From: Acidipila sp. | GTDB lineage: Bacteria > Acidobacteriota > Terriglobia > Acidiferrales > UBA7541 | Reading direction: 5' to 3' | DNA: 64,000 nt | Assembly (NCBI GenBank): GCA_010365215.1 | Contig: JAAFGT010000025.1 | Coordinates: 1-64,000 of the forward strand | Part shown: positions 7,457-15,653 of the stretch, one piece after another | How positions within the stretch are numbered: the first letter of the stretch is position 1 | How the letters are laid out: each line of letters opens with the position of its first letter | The notes under the pieces: generated by a model | Told to the model about the DNA's origin: nothing | The model's input: the letters and a program-made list of their open reading frames with translations, nothing else | Database searches by the model: none | Made by a program: the position numbers and the translations under genes

Positions 7457-7717
7457 CTAAAAAGTAAAGACCGCATCGCAGCGGACGACGACCACGATAC
7501 TTTCGCCGCCGCAAAACGTGAGGATTCCGGTTTCGACATGCATCACGAGCACAGCGCCGCCGGGGATGACGGCTTGCACGTCCTCGTCGCGCGCCCGCGC
7601 GGCGATATGCAGCGCCGGTTCGTCCGCCGCCGTGGACGCGAACACGAACGTCGCGCCCGGTTCCAGTTCCCGCAGTTTCACCGCGCACGATTCGGCGCGT
7701 CTGATTTTCATGCTCAT
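7457..7717 (-). CDS. Hypothetical protein (86 aa)
   Basis: Beta-rich small protein; GAAAGGA lies 12 bases before the ATG at 7717, and a second ATG is two codons in. Segments AVKLRELEPGATFVF and GGAVLVMHVETGILTF resemble a compact barrel, as in other small viral proteins of unknown role. It is followed by the leader of the metacaspase gene. Confidence 0.7.
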   Translation of the reverse strand: MSMKIRRAESCAVKLRELEPGATFVFASTAADEPALHIAARARDEDVQAVIPGGAVLVMHVETGILTFCGGESIVVVVRCDAVFTF

Positions 7718-7732
7718 GACTTTTCAATCCTT

Positions 7733-7921
7733 TCAGCAGTCGACGGTGAACTCCATCGCGGTGCCCTTGCGGATTTGAGCGGCATTGCGCCGCCCGTTGT
7801 ATTCGGCACAGCGCTCGCGCGCTGTTTCGTAACTCAGCCCGCGCTCCTGAGTCAGCTTGCGGGTCGAAGCGAACTGTCGCCAATTCGTCGCGGAGCGGAT
7901 GAACGTCTTGTACGTGGTCAT
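7733..7921 (-). CDS. Small basic hypothetical protein (62 aa)
   Basis: Starts MTTYKTFIRSATNWRQF and contains GLSYETARERCAEYNGRR and ends MEFTV. This pattern recurs in small uncharacterised proteins of proteobacterial phages and plasmids (recognition from general knowledge, not a search). It is basic and helical, possibly nucleic-acid binding. The ATG comes three bases after the stop of the upstream gene. Confidence 0.75.
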   Translation of the reverse strand: MTTYKTFIRSATNWRQFASTRKLTQERGLSYETARERCAEYNGRRNAAQIRKGTAMEFTVDC

Positions 7922-7924
7922 TTG

Positions 7925-8944
7925 CTAAAGCCACCTCATGGACTTGGCGAACCGTTCGATCTCGGCCCACCGGATTTTATGACACCCGGCAACAACGTCG
8001 CCGGTCTCCGTGATCAAGTCGACGTAGAAGTCGCCGACCTGCAGTGTTGCGCCCAGTGTTGCGCCGTTGCGCAGCCACGAACGAGTGCGCTCACGGCAAA
8101 CGAGCACCACGCGAAGCGCCCGGCGCGCGTCTTCCAGCGGGACGGTAGTGCCCAGCGACGTTTCCATGATCGCCCCGAACTCGTTCGGGTCTTCGCCATT
8201 TCGTGGAAACGGACTGTTCACAAGACCGCGTGCCGTACGCAGGTACACCGGCAGCTCGGAGCTTCTCGGCAGTGTCTTAATTACTCCGGCGATCCACTGC
8301 TCGACGTTCCCGGCGTTGGTGATTTCAAGCGCCGCCCGGCGCGCTTCGTCACGTTCGACCCGCAGCTTTTCGCGCGCTTCGTTTTTCAGTTCAGCGGCTT
8401 TGAGCTTCGCATCCAGTTCGGCTTGCGTGAGCCCCACCAGCTTCAGCGGGTCGAGACACTTGACGCGGAGCTTGAACACTTGCGCGTAGCAGTTCGCTTC
8501 GAGGCAGCACGCTTCCAACCGAGCGAAACACTCGATTTTGCGCCGGGTCGCCTTCGCGAATTCCTTGACCAGTTCAGCGGCGGTCGCACGGTACGCAGCG
8601 TGATTTTCAAGGTGTTCGATCTTGCACTGCGCCAGCACGTTGTCGACGTAGAAAACATTTGCCGTGTCGCCGGGTGGCAAAGCGCGCCCGGGTGGCAAAG
8701 CGCGCCGCACATAACAGATATGCTTCGCCGTGGTGTTGCTGCGACACCGGGTCGTGAACAGGATCACGGGCTTCTTGCCGACTTCAATGTGCTTGGCAAC
8801 CGGGAAGTGCGAACCGTACGAATAAATTGTGCTGTGTTCGAAGAACAAACTGTTGCTGGCGTTGCGTGCGTGGGGTTGCGACTTGTTCGCCCATAGATGG
8901 GCAACCATGCTGCTGGTGTGGACCTGCTTGAAGCGAGTGATCAT
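7925..8944 (-). CDS. Hypothetical protein (339 aa)
   Basis: I place the start at the ATG at 8944, with AGAAGGATC just upstream; a longer frame reaching 9406 would run through the structured non-coding segment and is rejected. Residues 150-230 form a charged coiled coil (LDAKLKAAELKNEAREKLRV), flanked by soluble domains; residues 75-92 contain the short repeat RALPPGRALPPG (an 18-base duplication). No catalytic motif is visible. Unknown function. Confidence 0.65.
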   Translation of the reverse strand: MITRFKQVHTSSMVAHLWANKSQPHARNASNSLFFEHSTIYSYGSHFPVAKHIEVGKKPVILFTTRCRSNTTAKHICYVRRALPPGRALPPGDTANVFYVDNVLAQCKIEHLENHAAYRATAAELVKEFAKATRRKIECFARLEACCLEANCYAQVFKLRVKCLDPLKLVGLTQAELDAKLKAAELKNEAREKLRVERDEARRAALEITNAGNVEQWIAGVIKTLPRSSELPVYLRTARGLVNSPFPRNGEDPNEFGAIMETSLGTTVPLEDARRALRVVLVCRERTRSWLRNGATLGATLQVGDFYVDLITETGDVVAGCHKIRWAEIERFAKSMRWL

Positions 8945-9080
8945 GCCATGATCCTTCTGCCGCGTCAGCGGCGATAGAGTAGGTGCGGGACGCGTCGGCC
9001 TTCTCAGCAACGGTTCAGGTTGCTCCAGCCTTTCGCGCTTCGGTGCCCGCGCACCGGCACTGTTTAGTCTCGTGCTCACT

Positions 9081-9345
9081 CCGGCGAATTCTCGTCGCCG
9101 GTCCATCCGGGGCGCGACCCCGGCAAGCTCTAGCGTCGGGAATCGAACCCGATGGTAGCCGGTTAAAACCAGCTTGCGGTTTCCCTGACCACCCAAGCGA
9201 GGCACCGTACAATTCCAACTGTCTCGCGTGAACCATGGGCGCAAAAAATTCAGTGGCGGGATTTTCACCCGCACCGATTGTACGCGTCGCGTGGTGCCGT
9301 CGTTCAAAGCGGCGCAAGGTTGATAACCTTGAACGCCGCCGAACG
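9081..9345 (-). ncRNA. Candidate structured non-coding RNA (~265 nt)
   Basis: The 436 bases between the genes ending at 8944 and starting at 9381 have no credible frame but many strong pairings: 9081-9087/9095-9101, 9107-9112/9118-9123, a T-arm-like hairpin 9136-9152 with loop TTCGATT on the minus strand, a domain closed by 9201-9206/9293-9298 and 9207-9213/9277-9283 enclosing hairpin 9256-9272, and a long hairpin 9301-9345 (CGTTC, GCGGCG and CAAGG arms). The strand is assumed minus from the T-loop and neighbours. No full cloverleaf or tmRNA could be built. Confidence 0.5.
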
Positions 9346-9380
9346 ATTCGACCGCCACAACCGCAACGCTACCCCGCCCG

Positions 9381-9602
9381 TTAGTTCCGGACGGTCTGAC
9401 AGGCACCGGCGGTGCCGTCGTCCTTGTCGTTGCGCTTGGTCACGCTGCCCAACCGAGCTTCCAGTCGCTCGGTCGCGGCGCGGCAACCTTGGCCGTTGAA
9501 ATTATACGCTTCGACGACGATCTTCCCGCCCTTGCCGATCTTCACGCGGATGTACTTTTCGGTCTCGTCGATCTGGATCGGTCGTGTCGGTTCACTTGGC
9601 AT
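9381..9602 (-). CDS. DUF2997-like protein (73 aa)
   Basis: The pattern IRVKIGKGGKIVVEAYNFNG followed by GCRAATERLEARLG matches DUF2997: a short beta-hairpin, a Cys, and a helix. In bacteria DUF2997 genes sit beside DUF1257 (Ycf35) and Ycf46-type AAA+ genes, exactly as here, which strengthens the call. The function of the module is not established. Overlaps the upstream gene by 11 bases. Confidence 0.75.
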   Translation of the reverse strand: MPSEPTRPIQIDETEKYIRVKIGKGGKIVVEAYNFNGQGCRAATERLEARLGSVTKRNDKDDGTAGACQTVRN

Positions 9603-9879
9603 TGGCGTTGACTCCCAAAATGTGCTCTTGAATGAATTCCACTTCGAGGCGCAACGCCTCGGCTCGTAAGGGTACGTTTCGGGCTACCACGTGGGCCTTG
9701 AAGCGCCCGTTCTGCTCGGCGTCAGTCAGGACCACGTCCCAGCCGCGTCCGGTGGCCGCTGGCTCGACGTTAGAGGCGCGGGTCACGGTTTGGTGCCCTT
9801 TCTCCGCCAGACGCGCCAGATCGTCGCTGTACAGGGTCTGGATCGTGCCATTTCGTGTCACCTTGATCAGTTTGTACAT
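9592..9879 (-). CDS. Hypothetical protein in the Ycf46/Ycf35 module (95 aa)
   Basis: Start at the ATG at 9879 (MYKLIKVTRNGT); a longer frame adds nine residues without support. The N-terminal half is a small beta unit, the C-terminal half a helix (LRAEALRLEVEFIQEHIL). It lies between the DUF1257-like and DUF2997-like genes and is probably translated with the latter. Not recognised. Confidence 0.65.
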   Translation of the reverse strand: MYKLIKVTRNGTIQTLYSDDLARLAEKGHQTVTRASNVEPAATGRGWDVVLTDAEQNGRFKAHVVARNVPLRAEALRLEVEFIQEHILGVNANAK

Positions 9880-9963
9880 GGTCAGCGCGCTCCAGTTCAC
9901 CAAGTGCAGTCAAGCGCCGGACGACGTCCGGGCGCAACCATAGGCCGTCGATCACCGCCGGGC

Positions 9964-10422
9964 TCACTGCCCGACCTTCACGTAAACGTAGACTTCACCT
10001 TCGTGCTCCTGCTCGATCACGGACTGGCCTTGGCTTGCGTACTCGGCGACGGTCTCGGAGACCGCGTAGCGTTGCGCGACGTTGTCCATCCACTTGTCGT
10101 TGAACGACGACGAAGAGCGCGCGTAGTCGCACACGAAGCCGACGCTGCCCTTTTCTTTGTCGATGTAAAATCCGAGATCGTTGTGCCCGCCACCGAGGTA
10201 CGACCGGCGGATGATGACGTGCGCTTTGTCGCAGTCGGTGAAGCGCGTGTCGTTGGCGTGATCGTTCGCGTAGTAGCGGGACTTGCGGCCCTTCCAATCG
10301 ATCAGCGGCTGCGCTTCCGCGTGGACTTCAATTTCCTCGCGCGGGATGCCGCAGCGCACCAACGCTTCGACGAGGTTTTCGACGTTGGTGAAGTTCAGTT
10401 TTATCTCAGTGTAGTGGCTCAT
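9964..10422 (-). CDS. Ycf35/DUF1257-like protein (152 aa)
   Basis: The start MSHYTEIKLNFTNVENLVEA, the segment KAHVIIRRSYLGGGHNDLGF and the end segment VAQRYAV...GQSVIEQE follow the DUF1257 (plastid Ycf35) pattern. GGAGAC sits 7 bases before the ATG. In cyanobacteria, plastids and some bacteria this family occurs with Ycf46-type AAA+ proteins; here one follows the same arrangement two genes upstream in the transcription direction. Biochemical role unknown. The gene follows a terminator, so it may be expressed by readthrough or from its own promoter. Confidence 0.8.
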   Translation of the reverse strand: MSHYTEIKLNFTNVENLVEALVRCGIPREEIEVHAEAQPLIDWKGRKSRYYANDHANDTRFTDCDKAHVIIRRSYLGGGHNDLGFYIDKEKGSVGFVCDYARSSSSFNDKWMDNVAQRYAVSETVAEYASQGQSVIEQEHEGEVYVYVKVGQ

Positions 10423-10453
10423 GAAAAAAGTCTCCGGATCGGAGTGGAAGAAA

Positions 10454-10476
10454 AGCCGGGGCGCGGTGCCCCGGCT
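10454..10476 (-). terminator. Intrinsic terminator
   Basis: An 8-bp stem AGCCGGGG/CCCCGGCT (10454-10461, 10469-10476) followed on the minus strand by TTTTCTT. It lies 8 bases after the stop of the 10485-11534 gene. Confidence 0.85.
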
Positions 10477-10484
10477 GAAAGAGT

Positions 10485-11534
10485 TTACTTCAACGCGCTG
10501 ATCAGGTCCACGGGCGCGTTGACCGGCACGCCTTCGGGGACCGTGATCGGGTCGACGAAGGTCAACGCCTGCGTCGGCGTGATCTCTTCGCTCGCGAGCA
10601 GCAGATCGATCACGACCTGATCGAGCGTTGCGCCCCGCTGGCACGCGGCGATGAGCTGATCGACGGGCTGCGAGACCTGCACGAGAATTTGCGCGTGCTT
10701 GCCCGCCGTGCTCAGGATGTCTTTCAAGTCGACCTGCAGCGCCGACGCCAGTTGGTGGTACTGCTTGAGTTGCGCCGTCAGGTCTTTGCGGCGGCGGTTG
10801 GCGATGCGCTTGGTCAGCGCGGCCTTGCCGTCCTCGCTGTTGTCGGCCTTCAGCGTCGCGATCTCGGCGGACAGCGAGTCCATGCTGGACTTCAGATCGG
10901 CGACCACGTGCTTGATCAGGTTGCCTTGCTGTCCTGCACTCTTGCCGACGGGCAGCACGAGCACGGGGAAATTCAGAGCCTGATAAAACTTTTCGAGACG
11001 CTGAACCAGTTCGCCGTGGTACTGCGAGATGAAGAACGCGCCGACGCCGACGCTGATGCGGCGCGTGTCGGTCGCCACGACGCGCTGGATGAATGCGCTG
11101 ATGTCGTGCGTCTGGCACTTGCCGCTGATTTCGTCGATCAGCTTTTCGGCCAGCGCTTCGAGCTGCGGGGTGCTCGCGTTGATGCGGCCCGAGTTTTTAT
11201 TGAACTCGATCCACGCGGCGCTGTCGTACGTCGCGCCGGACGACTCCACGAAGCGCTTCGAAAACTGAAAGCGGATCACTTCGTCGTCGGCGATCTTGTC
11301 GCGCAGCAGTCCGTTGGTGCCTTCGGCGATCACCCCTTCTTTCTGGAGTCGGCGCGTGGAACGAATAAAGCTGTTTCGCGCCTTGATGTCGCGGACGCTC
11401 TCGACGATCCCCGCGCTCTCGGCGGCGCGGCGGACGTCCTTGGCGGGGCGCTCGGCCAGTTCGGGGATGATCACCCAACCCAGCGTGTACTGGTCTTTGT
11501 TGGTGACGGCGTTGCTCAGTGAGGACAGGGCCAT
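10485..11534 (-). CDS. Hypothetical protein in the Ycf46/Ycf35 module (349 aa)
   Basis: Soluble helical protein. N-terminal 80 residues contain GWVIIPELAERPAKDVRRAA and a charged helix; the centre (about 150-190) is beta-rich (ISVGVGAFFISQYHGELVQR); residues 215-275 form a coiled coil with many Lys/Arg (LTKRIANRRRKDLTAQLKQY). It lies between the DUF1257-like gene and the AAA+ operon and ends at a terminator, so it is probably a functional partner. No family can be named with confidence. Confidence 0.7.
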   Translation of the reverse strand: MALSSLSNAVTNKDQYTLGWVIIPELAERPAKDVRRAAESAGIVESVRDIKARNSFIRSTRRLQKEGVIAEGTNGLLRDKIADDEVIRFQFSKRFVESSGATYDSAAWIEFNKNSGRINASTPQLEALAEKLIDEISGKCQTHDISAFIQRVVATDTRRISVGVGAFFISQYHGELVQRLEKFYQALNFPVLVLPVGKSAGQQGNLIKHVVADLKSSMDSLSAEIATLKADNSEDGKAALTKRIANRRRKDLTAQLKQYHQLASALQVDLKDILSTAGKHAQILVQVSQPVDQLIAACQRGATLDQVVIDLLLASEEITPTQALTFVDPITVPEGVPVNAPVDLISALK

Positions 11535-11592
11535 GGTCGTACTCGTTTCTGGTCGTCAGACCGTTTAGGTTTTTTTGCGGGCCGCGTCGGTG

Positions 11593-11838
11593 TCAACCGC
11601 GCGGATATTGTTTCAGGTGTTCGTCTTCGAGTTTAGCGATCTCGTTGAGTGCATCGGCCATTACGGTCGTCGGCCACTTTGTCATCGCGTCGAACGCGTT
11701 GAGTTTGATCACAAGAATCGCGGCATCCACTCTGCCGCGAGGCGTCCATGGCAGCGTCACGAGCGTGTTGCAGTTGCCGACAGATGTTCGCTCGTGGACG
11801 TCGATCGTGTAGTGCGGGCCGGTGAAGTACCGTTCCAT
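11593..11838 (-). CDS. Hypothetical protein (81 aa)
   Basis: The ATG at 11838 overlaps the TAA of the AAA+ gene by one base (TAATG), so translation is coupled. The product has a short beta segment (YTIDVHERTSVGNCNTLVTL) and a C-terminal helix (MADALNEIAKLEDEHLKQY). Unknown; likely an accessory of the AAA+ protein by position only. Confidence 0.7.
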   Translation of the reverse strand: MERYFTGPHYTIDVHERTSVGNCNTLVTLPWTPRGRVDAAILVIKLNAFDAMTKWPTTVMADALNEIAKLEDEHLKQYPRG

Positions 11839-13520
11839 TAGTTTCCTTTCGCGGGCAGCAGCAGTTGCGGCACGCCGTCCATTACGAACGCGGCGGTATC
11901 GGACGCGTCGTCTTCGATTGTCGCTCCAGCCGGAACGGCCCGGCCTTCCTTGCACCAGTTGCGCAGCGTCGCGATCTGCTCGGCCATCGTCACGGCAAGC
12001 GGCTTGGTGCGGCGTGCCGCTTCGACGAAGTGCTCGGCGGTCGGCTGATTGACCTTCGCCGCGAAGCCGAAGCGCAGCGCGCGCTTCACGATGGCTTCGA
12101 GTTCCGCTCCGCTGTAACCGCGCGTCGCGTCGGCCACGGGCAACAGCACGTCGGCGCTGATCTTTTCTTGCAGCGTCGACTGTACCGAACCGGCTTTCGC
12201 GTACGCGCACGCCTTCGCGTAGTGGATCGCCAGAATTTCCAGCCGTGCCTTTTTGTCGGGCAGGTCCACGAAGCTCACCAGATCGAAGCGCCCGGCCCGG
12301 ATCAGTTCCGGGGACGATTCAAATTTGGTGACGTCGTTGGCCGTCGCGACGACGAACACGTCAGCGGGTTTGTTCTGTAACCACGTCAGCAACTTTCCCT
12401 TCACGCGTGCCGTCGTGCCGCCATCCAGTTCACCGCCGCCGCCGCCCAGCGCTTTCTCGATCTCGTCAATGTGGACGACGCAGGGGGCGCACGCCTTAGC
12501 CAACGTGATGAACGCGTTGACGTTTTCCTCGGACTGTCCGACGATCCCACCGAACAGACTGCCGACGTCGAGCAGCAGCAACGGCAGCGACCAGTGAGCC
12601 GCGAGCATTTCAGCCAGCAGCGACTTGCCGGTGCCGGGGATGCCGGTGAGCAGCAATCCCTTCGCGAGTTGCAGGCCACCGGCGCGGGCCGCGTCGTAGT
12701 TCGTGAAGACGTCGTCCTGTTCGCGAATCCACGCCTTGACGTTCTCCAGACCGCCGACGGAGTCGAGGCCACCTTTGCAGGTCTTGTACTCGACGACGTT
12801 GCTGCGTTTCACGATCTGCGCCTTCTCCTGCAGCGCGAGTTCAACGGCTCGGTGATCGAACGCAGAAAAGCGCGACACGCTCAGCCCCAGCAGCCCGCGC
12901 GCTTCGATCTCGGTCAGGCCAGCGCAAGCACGAGCGAAGCGCGGGACGACCGACTCGTCGATGTTCAAATTCTTGAACGCCGGGAGCTTCTTGTACCAGT
13001 GGACCGACGGCACCAGCACGGTTTCGAGCTGCTTGACGTTCGGCAGTTCGAAGGTTTGGATGTTCAGGTCCGGTGCGATGGACGGCGGGATGGTGAACGG
13101 CAGACCGAGGAACACCAACACGCAGCGCGATCCACGGATCGCCCACAGCGTTTCGCGGACAAGGCGCAGGTTGTTCGGCGTGTTGAGCAGGTGCCCTGCG
13201 TCGGCCAGCACGAGAACAGCGCGGTTCTCGTCGGCGTCTAAAGTTTTCTTCTTGAACTCCGCCACGGCGCTGAAGAAATCAAGCGGGGCCAACTCCGTGA
13301 TTTTACTCGGGTCTTCGACGCTGATCTGGCGATATGACACCGGCGACCAGACTTTCAACTCGCGCAGACCGAGTTGATTCATGGCGACGTACTGCAGCAC
13401 GCGCGTGACGGAATCCAGCGCGCGCTTTTCTTCCGTGCTCTGGATGACGACGCCGGGATGCAGTGCGCGGATCACGGCACAAAGCGCGTCTTCCCATTCG
13501 GTCAGTTTAATTTCGGGCAT
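11838..13520 (-). CDS. Ycf46-type AAA+ ATPase (560 aa)
   Basis: The N-terminal 230 residues match the Ycf46 layout (CVIRALHPGVVI..., VLVLADAGHLL, a degenerate ATPase-like domain). Residues 235-250 are VVEYKTCKGGLDSVGGLENV, the Ycf46 linker. The AAA+ core has Walker A GIPGTGKS (293-300), Walker B HIDEIEK (Asp352, Glu353), sensor 1 VATAND and the arginine finger RAGRFD. The C-terminal lid has GYSGAELEAIVKRAL. Length fits the family. Known from plastids, cyanobacteria and other bacteria, where its function is poorly defined; it probably remodels a protein complex. It heads a module with Ycf35/DUF2997-like genes. Confidence 0.9.
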   Translation of the reverse strand: MPEIKLTEWEDALCAVIRALHPGVVIQSTEEKRALDSVTRVLQYVAMNQLGLRELKVWSPVSYRQISVEDPSKITELAPLDFFSAVAEFKKKTLDADENRAVLVLADAGHLLNTPNNLRLVRETLWAIRGSRCVLVFLGLPFTIPPSIAPDLNIQTFELPNVKQLETVLVPSVHWYKKLPAFKNLNIDESVVPRFARACAGLTEIEARGLLGLSVSRFSAFDHRAVELALQEKAQIVKRSNVVEYKTCKGGLDSVGGLENVKAWIREQDDVFTNYDAARAGGLQLAKGLLLTGIPGTGKSLLAEMLAAHWSLPLLLLDVGSLFGGIVGQSEENVNAFITLAKACAPCVVHIDEIEKALGGGGGELDGGTTARVKGKLLTWLQNKPADVFVVATANDVTKFESSPELIRAGRFDLVSFVDLPDKKARLEILAIHYAKACAYAKAGSVQSTLQEKISADVLLPVADATRGYSGAELEAIVKRALRFGFAAKVNQPTAEHFVEAARRTKPLAVTMAEQIATLRNWCKEGRAVPAGATIEDDASDTAAFVMDGVPQLLLPAKGN

Positions 13521-13553
13521 GGGGGCGTTCCTTTCAAGAGAGGTGGGTGGAGG

Positions 13554-14420
13554 TTACCGCTTGAACGCGGTGCCTTCGATGAATTCCTGCGCGGTAACTT
13601 TCTTTACCGTGGAAGTGCCGGTGCTCACGTCGATGGTCGTCACCGTGATGCCGTCGCCGCCGCCGGTCGCAACGGGCGCGTTCTGCAGCGCGATCTTGAG
13701 CGCGTCCGCCGGATCGATGTCGGTCTTGGTCCCCAGCGCGTCGAGCTTCGCGGCGGTGACCTTGTCGTACTCGCTCTCGTGAATCCACAACGCGAAGCTC
13801 AGATCAAACTGGCCGACGTCGTCGATCACGAACAGGAAGCGCGTGCAACCCAGCTTGCGGCACGCCTTCGCGATCTTCTTCGGGGAGGCGTCCTGCCCAC
13901 CGTACAGGCCGTGCTGGAATTCCTCTTCGAGTTTCTTGTAACCGTGCTCCGCCGGGTCGATGTTGTCGAACGTCAGTGCTTTGTTTTCTTCCCCTTCCAG
14001 TTCTTCAAGGAAGGCCACCGGGTCGACGCAGTCGCGGCAGACGAGACAGTCGTCGTCGGTGTAGCTGCGCTTCCAACCGTAAGAGTCGGCCTGCGTGCGC
14101 ACGGCTTTCTGACAGCCTTCGCAGACGGCCCACTCGTCGCTCCATTCGATCTCGACGCCGATCTTCTCCAGCGCCGCGCACAGTCGATTCGGGATGTCGT
14201 CGACGTCGACGCGCTTCTGTGTTGCGTTGTTGTAACTGGAAATGGTGTTCCAGTTGCAGAAGGCGATCACGCCGCTGTCCGGGTCCGTGTATCCGGGCTC
14301 GGCGTAGCCGGTGCAGAGCGTGACGTCGTCGCAGCGGCCTTTGCCGTCGATGGTCTTCGCGGCGACGTGCGCGGCTTTGATCAACCGCAGTGCGCGTTCG
14401 AATGTGTTTGTGTTCGTCAT
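13554..14420 (-). CDS. Hypothetical Cys-rich protein (288 aa)
   Basis: The start is the ATG at 14420 (MTNTNTFERAL); an upstream extension of 53 Arg-rich residues is a shadow. Residues 95-130 carry CEGCQ and CLVCRDC, a probable zinc site of CxxC pairs. The rest is a mixed alpha/beta domain (TRFLFVIDDVGQFDLSFALW) and a Gly/Thr-rich tail. It is the first gene upstream of the AAA+ gene in the same direction. Not recognised. Confidence 0.7.
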   Translation of the reverse strand: MTNTNTFERALRLIKAAHVAAKTIDGKGRCDDVTLCTGYAEPGYTDPDSGVIAFCNWNTISSYNNATQKRVDVDDIPNRLCAALEKIGVEIEWSDEWAVCEGCQKAVRTQADSYGWKRSYTDDDCLVCRDCVDPVAFLEELEGEENKALTFDNIDPAEHGYKKLEEEFQHGLYGGQDASPKKIAKACRKLGCTRFLFVIDDVGQFDLSFALWIHESEYDKVTAAKLDALGTKTDIDPADALKIALQNAPVATGGGDGITVTTIDVSTGTSTVKKVTAQEFIEGTAFKR

Positions 14421-14460
14421 GGTCGCGTTCTCCGGTTTGGGTTGAGTGGGGCGGGGCGCG

Positions 14461-14844
14461 TCAGCTTTTCTTTTTGGCTTTGAAGTTCGGCACGTATCCA
14501 TCGGCCTTGCGCTGCGCCATCGTCGCTTTCGCAATCGTGCTGCGCACCTTACCGGACAGCGCATCGCGTTGCCGCGCAATCGTGTCGGCGACGCACGGCG
14601 GCAGCGCCAAGCGCAAGCTGCCTTCCTTGCCGATGTATTCGATGAACACCGTGTCGCCTTCCTCGCGCTGCCGGACGGTCTGAACGATGTACGTCTGCGT
14701 CAGTTCGATGACTTTGCTGGATGAGCGCACCGTCGTTGCCTTCGTCTTGAACGTGTCCGGCTTGCCGTCGAGAGCGCGGAACGTTCGGTCGAACACGTCG
14801 CCCAGCACGGACCGGCTGGGGAGGCCGTTGTTGTCGGTGTCCAT
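14461..14844 (-). CDS. Hypothetical protein (127 aa)
   Basis: The ATG at 14844 has GAAAGGATC 11 bases upstream, which decides against a longer frame. The protein is basic and ends in NFKAKKKS; the middle is beta-rich (VIELTQTYIVQTVRQREEGD). A helix of ARQRDALSGKVRSTIAKATM type follows. Possibly nucleic-acid binding. Unknown. Confidence 0.7.
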   Translation of the reverse strand: MDTDNNGLPSRSVLGDVFDRTFRALDGKPDTFKTKATTVRSSSKVIELTQTYIVQTVRQREEGDTVFIEYIGKEGSLRLALPPCVADTIARQRDALSGKVRSTIAKATMAQRKADGYVPNFKAKKKS

Positions 14845-14942
14845 TGTGATTGTGATCCTTTCAAGAATCGCGTCGGTGCTGGCTTGCTCACGGACCAACA
14901 CCGATGACCGCCGTTTGCCGTGAGGCGAGCAACGGGATGAAA

Positions 14943-15545
14943 TTAGTTGAAGAACGCCAGCGCGTTCTGTTCGTCGGCGTAGTTTTGTTCCATGCGGCGT
15001 ACGCCACACGTCAGCGCGGTGGCCTTCGCTTCGTCGCGGCAATGCTCGATGCCGTAAAATCCCCAGCACGAAGACTGCACAGCACTCGCGTCGCGGACGA
15101 CGAAGCCGTACACGTCATTGCGAAGGTATTGATCGTAAGTTTCGACTTCACCCTGCAGGTACTTTTCGGCGGACGCCAGCGCGTCCGGGTCGGTGCCCCA
15201 CTCGTCTGCGATCTGCGCCTTCGTGATGAACGCGAAACCGATCTGGCCGGAGTCCCAGCGGCAATCGAACGGCGTGGAACTGATCGTGATTCCGCTGTGA
15301 TCGTACAGGTACAGCGGGACGACCAACGCGCCGTCGTTGCGTTCCATAATCGCGGCTTTCAGCGCGGCCCATCCGTTGTAGTCGCTGGTGTTGTAATCGT
15401 GCCCGACGTCGCCCAGTTTGTACTTTTTGTGGAAGCAGACGAACGTCGCAACGTTTTCGTTCTCCGTGCGCGGGTTGCGGGGGTCCGTGTCGATGAAGAT
15501 GTCGACGGTGACGTCAGCGTGTTCGAACGATTCAATCGGGTCCAT
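14943..15545 (-). CDS. Hypothetical phage-type protein (200 aa)
   Basis: Contains VTVDIFIDTDPRNPRTENEN, TFVCFHKKYKLGD and VPLYLYDHSGITISSTPFDC, followed by RWDSGQIGFAFITKAQI. This combination is common in uncharacterised proteins of large phages and some bacterial mobile elements (general knowledge). It is soluble and acidic. No known activity. Confidence 0.8.
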   Translation of the reverse strand: MDPIESFEHADVTVDIFIDTDPRNPRTENENVATFVCFHKKYKLGDVGHDYNTSDYNGWAALKAAIMERNDGALVVPLYLYDHSGITISSTPFDCRWDSGQIGFAFITKAQIADEWGTDPDALASAEKYLQGEVETYDQYLRNDVYGFVVRDASAVQSSCWGFYGIEHCRDEAKATALTCGVRRMEQNYADEQNALAFFN

Positions 15546-15578
15546 GGTCGTGTGCTCCAGTTTGGTTTGGGTTGAACG

Positions 15579-15653
15579 TTAGAAGGAATAAATTTTACCG
15601 CCGTCGCCGACACACGGCCCTTCACACCGCCGCGCGTGGCAGTACTCGGTCAT
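15579..15653 (-). CDS. Candidate Cys-rich microprotein (24 aa)
   Basis: The ATG at 15653 overlaps the TGA of the preceding gene as ATGA, the same coupling seen for larger genes here. The peptide contains YCHARRCEGPC, i.e. C-H-x3-C-x3-C, which could bind zinc. It is very short, so coding status depends on the coupling and the Cys pattern. Confidence 0.4.
   Translation of the reverse strand: MTEYCHARRCEGPCVGDGGKIYSF

Noticed and set aside
7274-8896. 540-codon open frame on the plus strand
   Set aside because: It is antisense to three convincing minus-strand genes and has the composition of a shadow frame caused by high G+C.
9100-9310. tRNA or tmRNA on the minus strand
   Set aside because: A T-arm with loop TTCGATT is present (9136-9152), but no 7-bp acceptor pairs with it; only TAGCG/CGCTA (five pairs, ~245 bases apart) could be found, there is no CCA, and the nearby hairpin has a six-base loop unlike an anticodon arm.
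8945-9406. N-terminal extension of the 7925-8944 protein to 493 residues
   Set aside because: The extension reads through the structured hairpins, has no domain-like composition, and the ATG at 8944 has a proper ribosome site.
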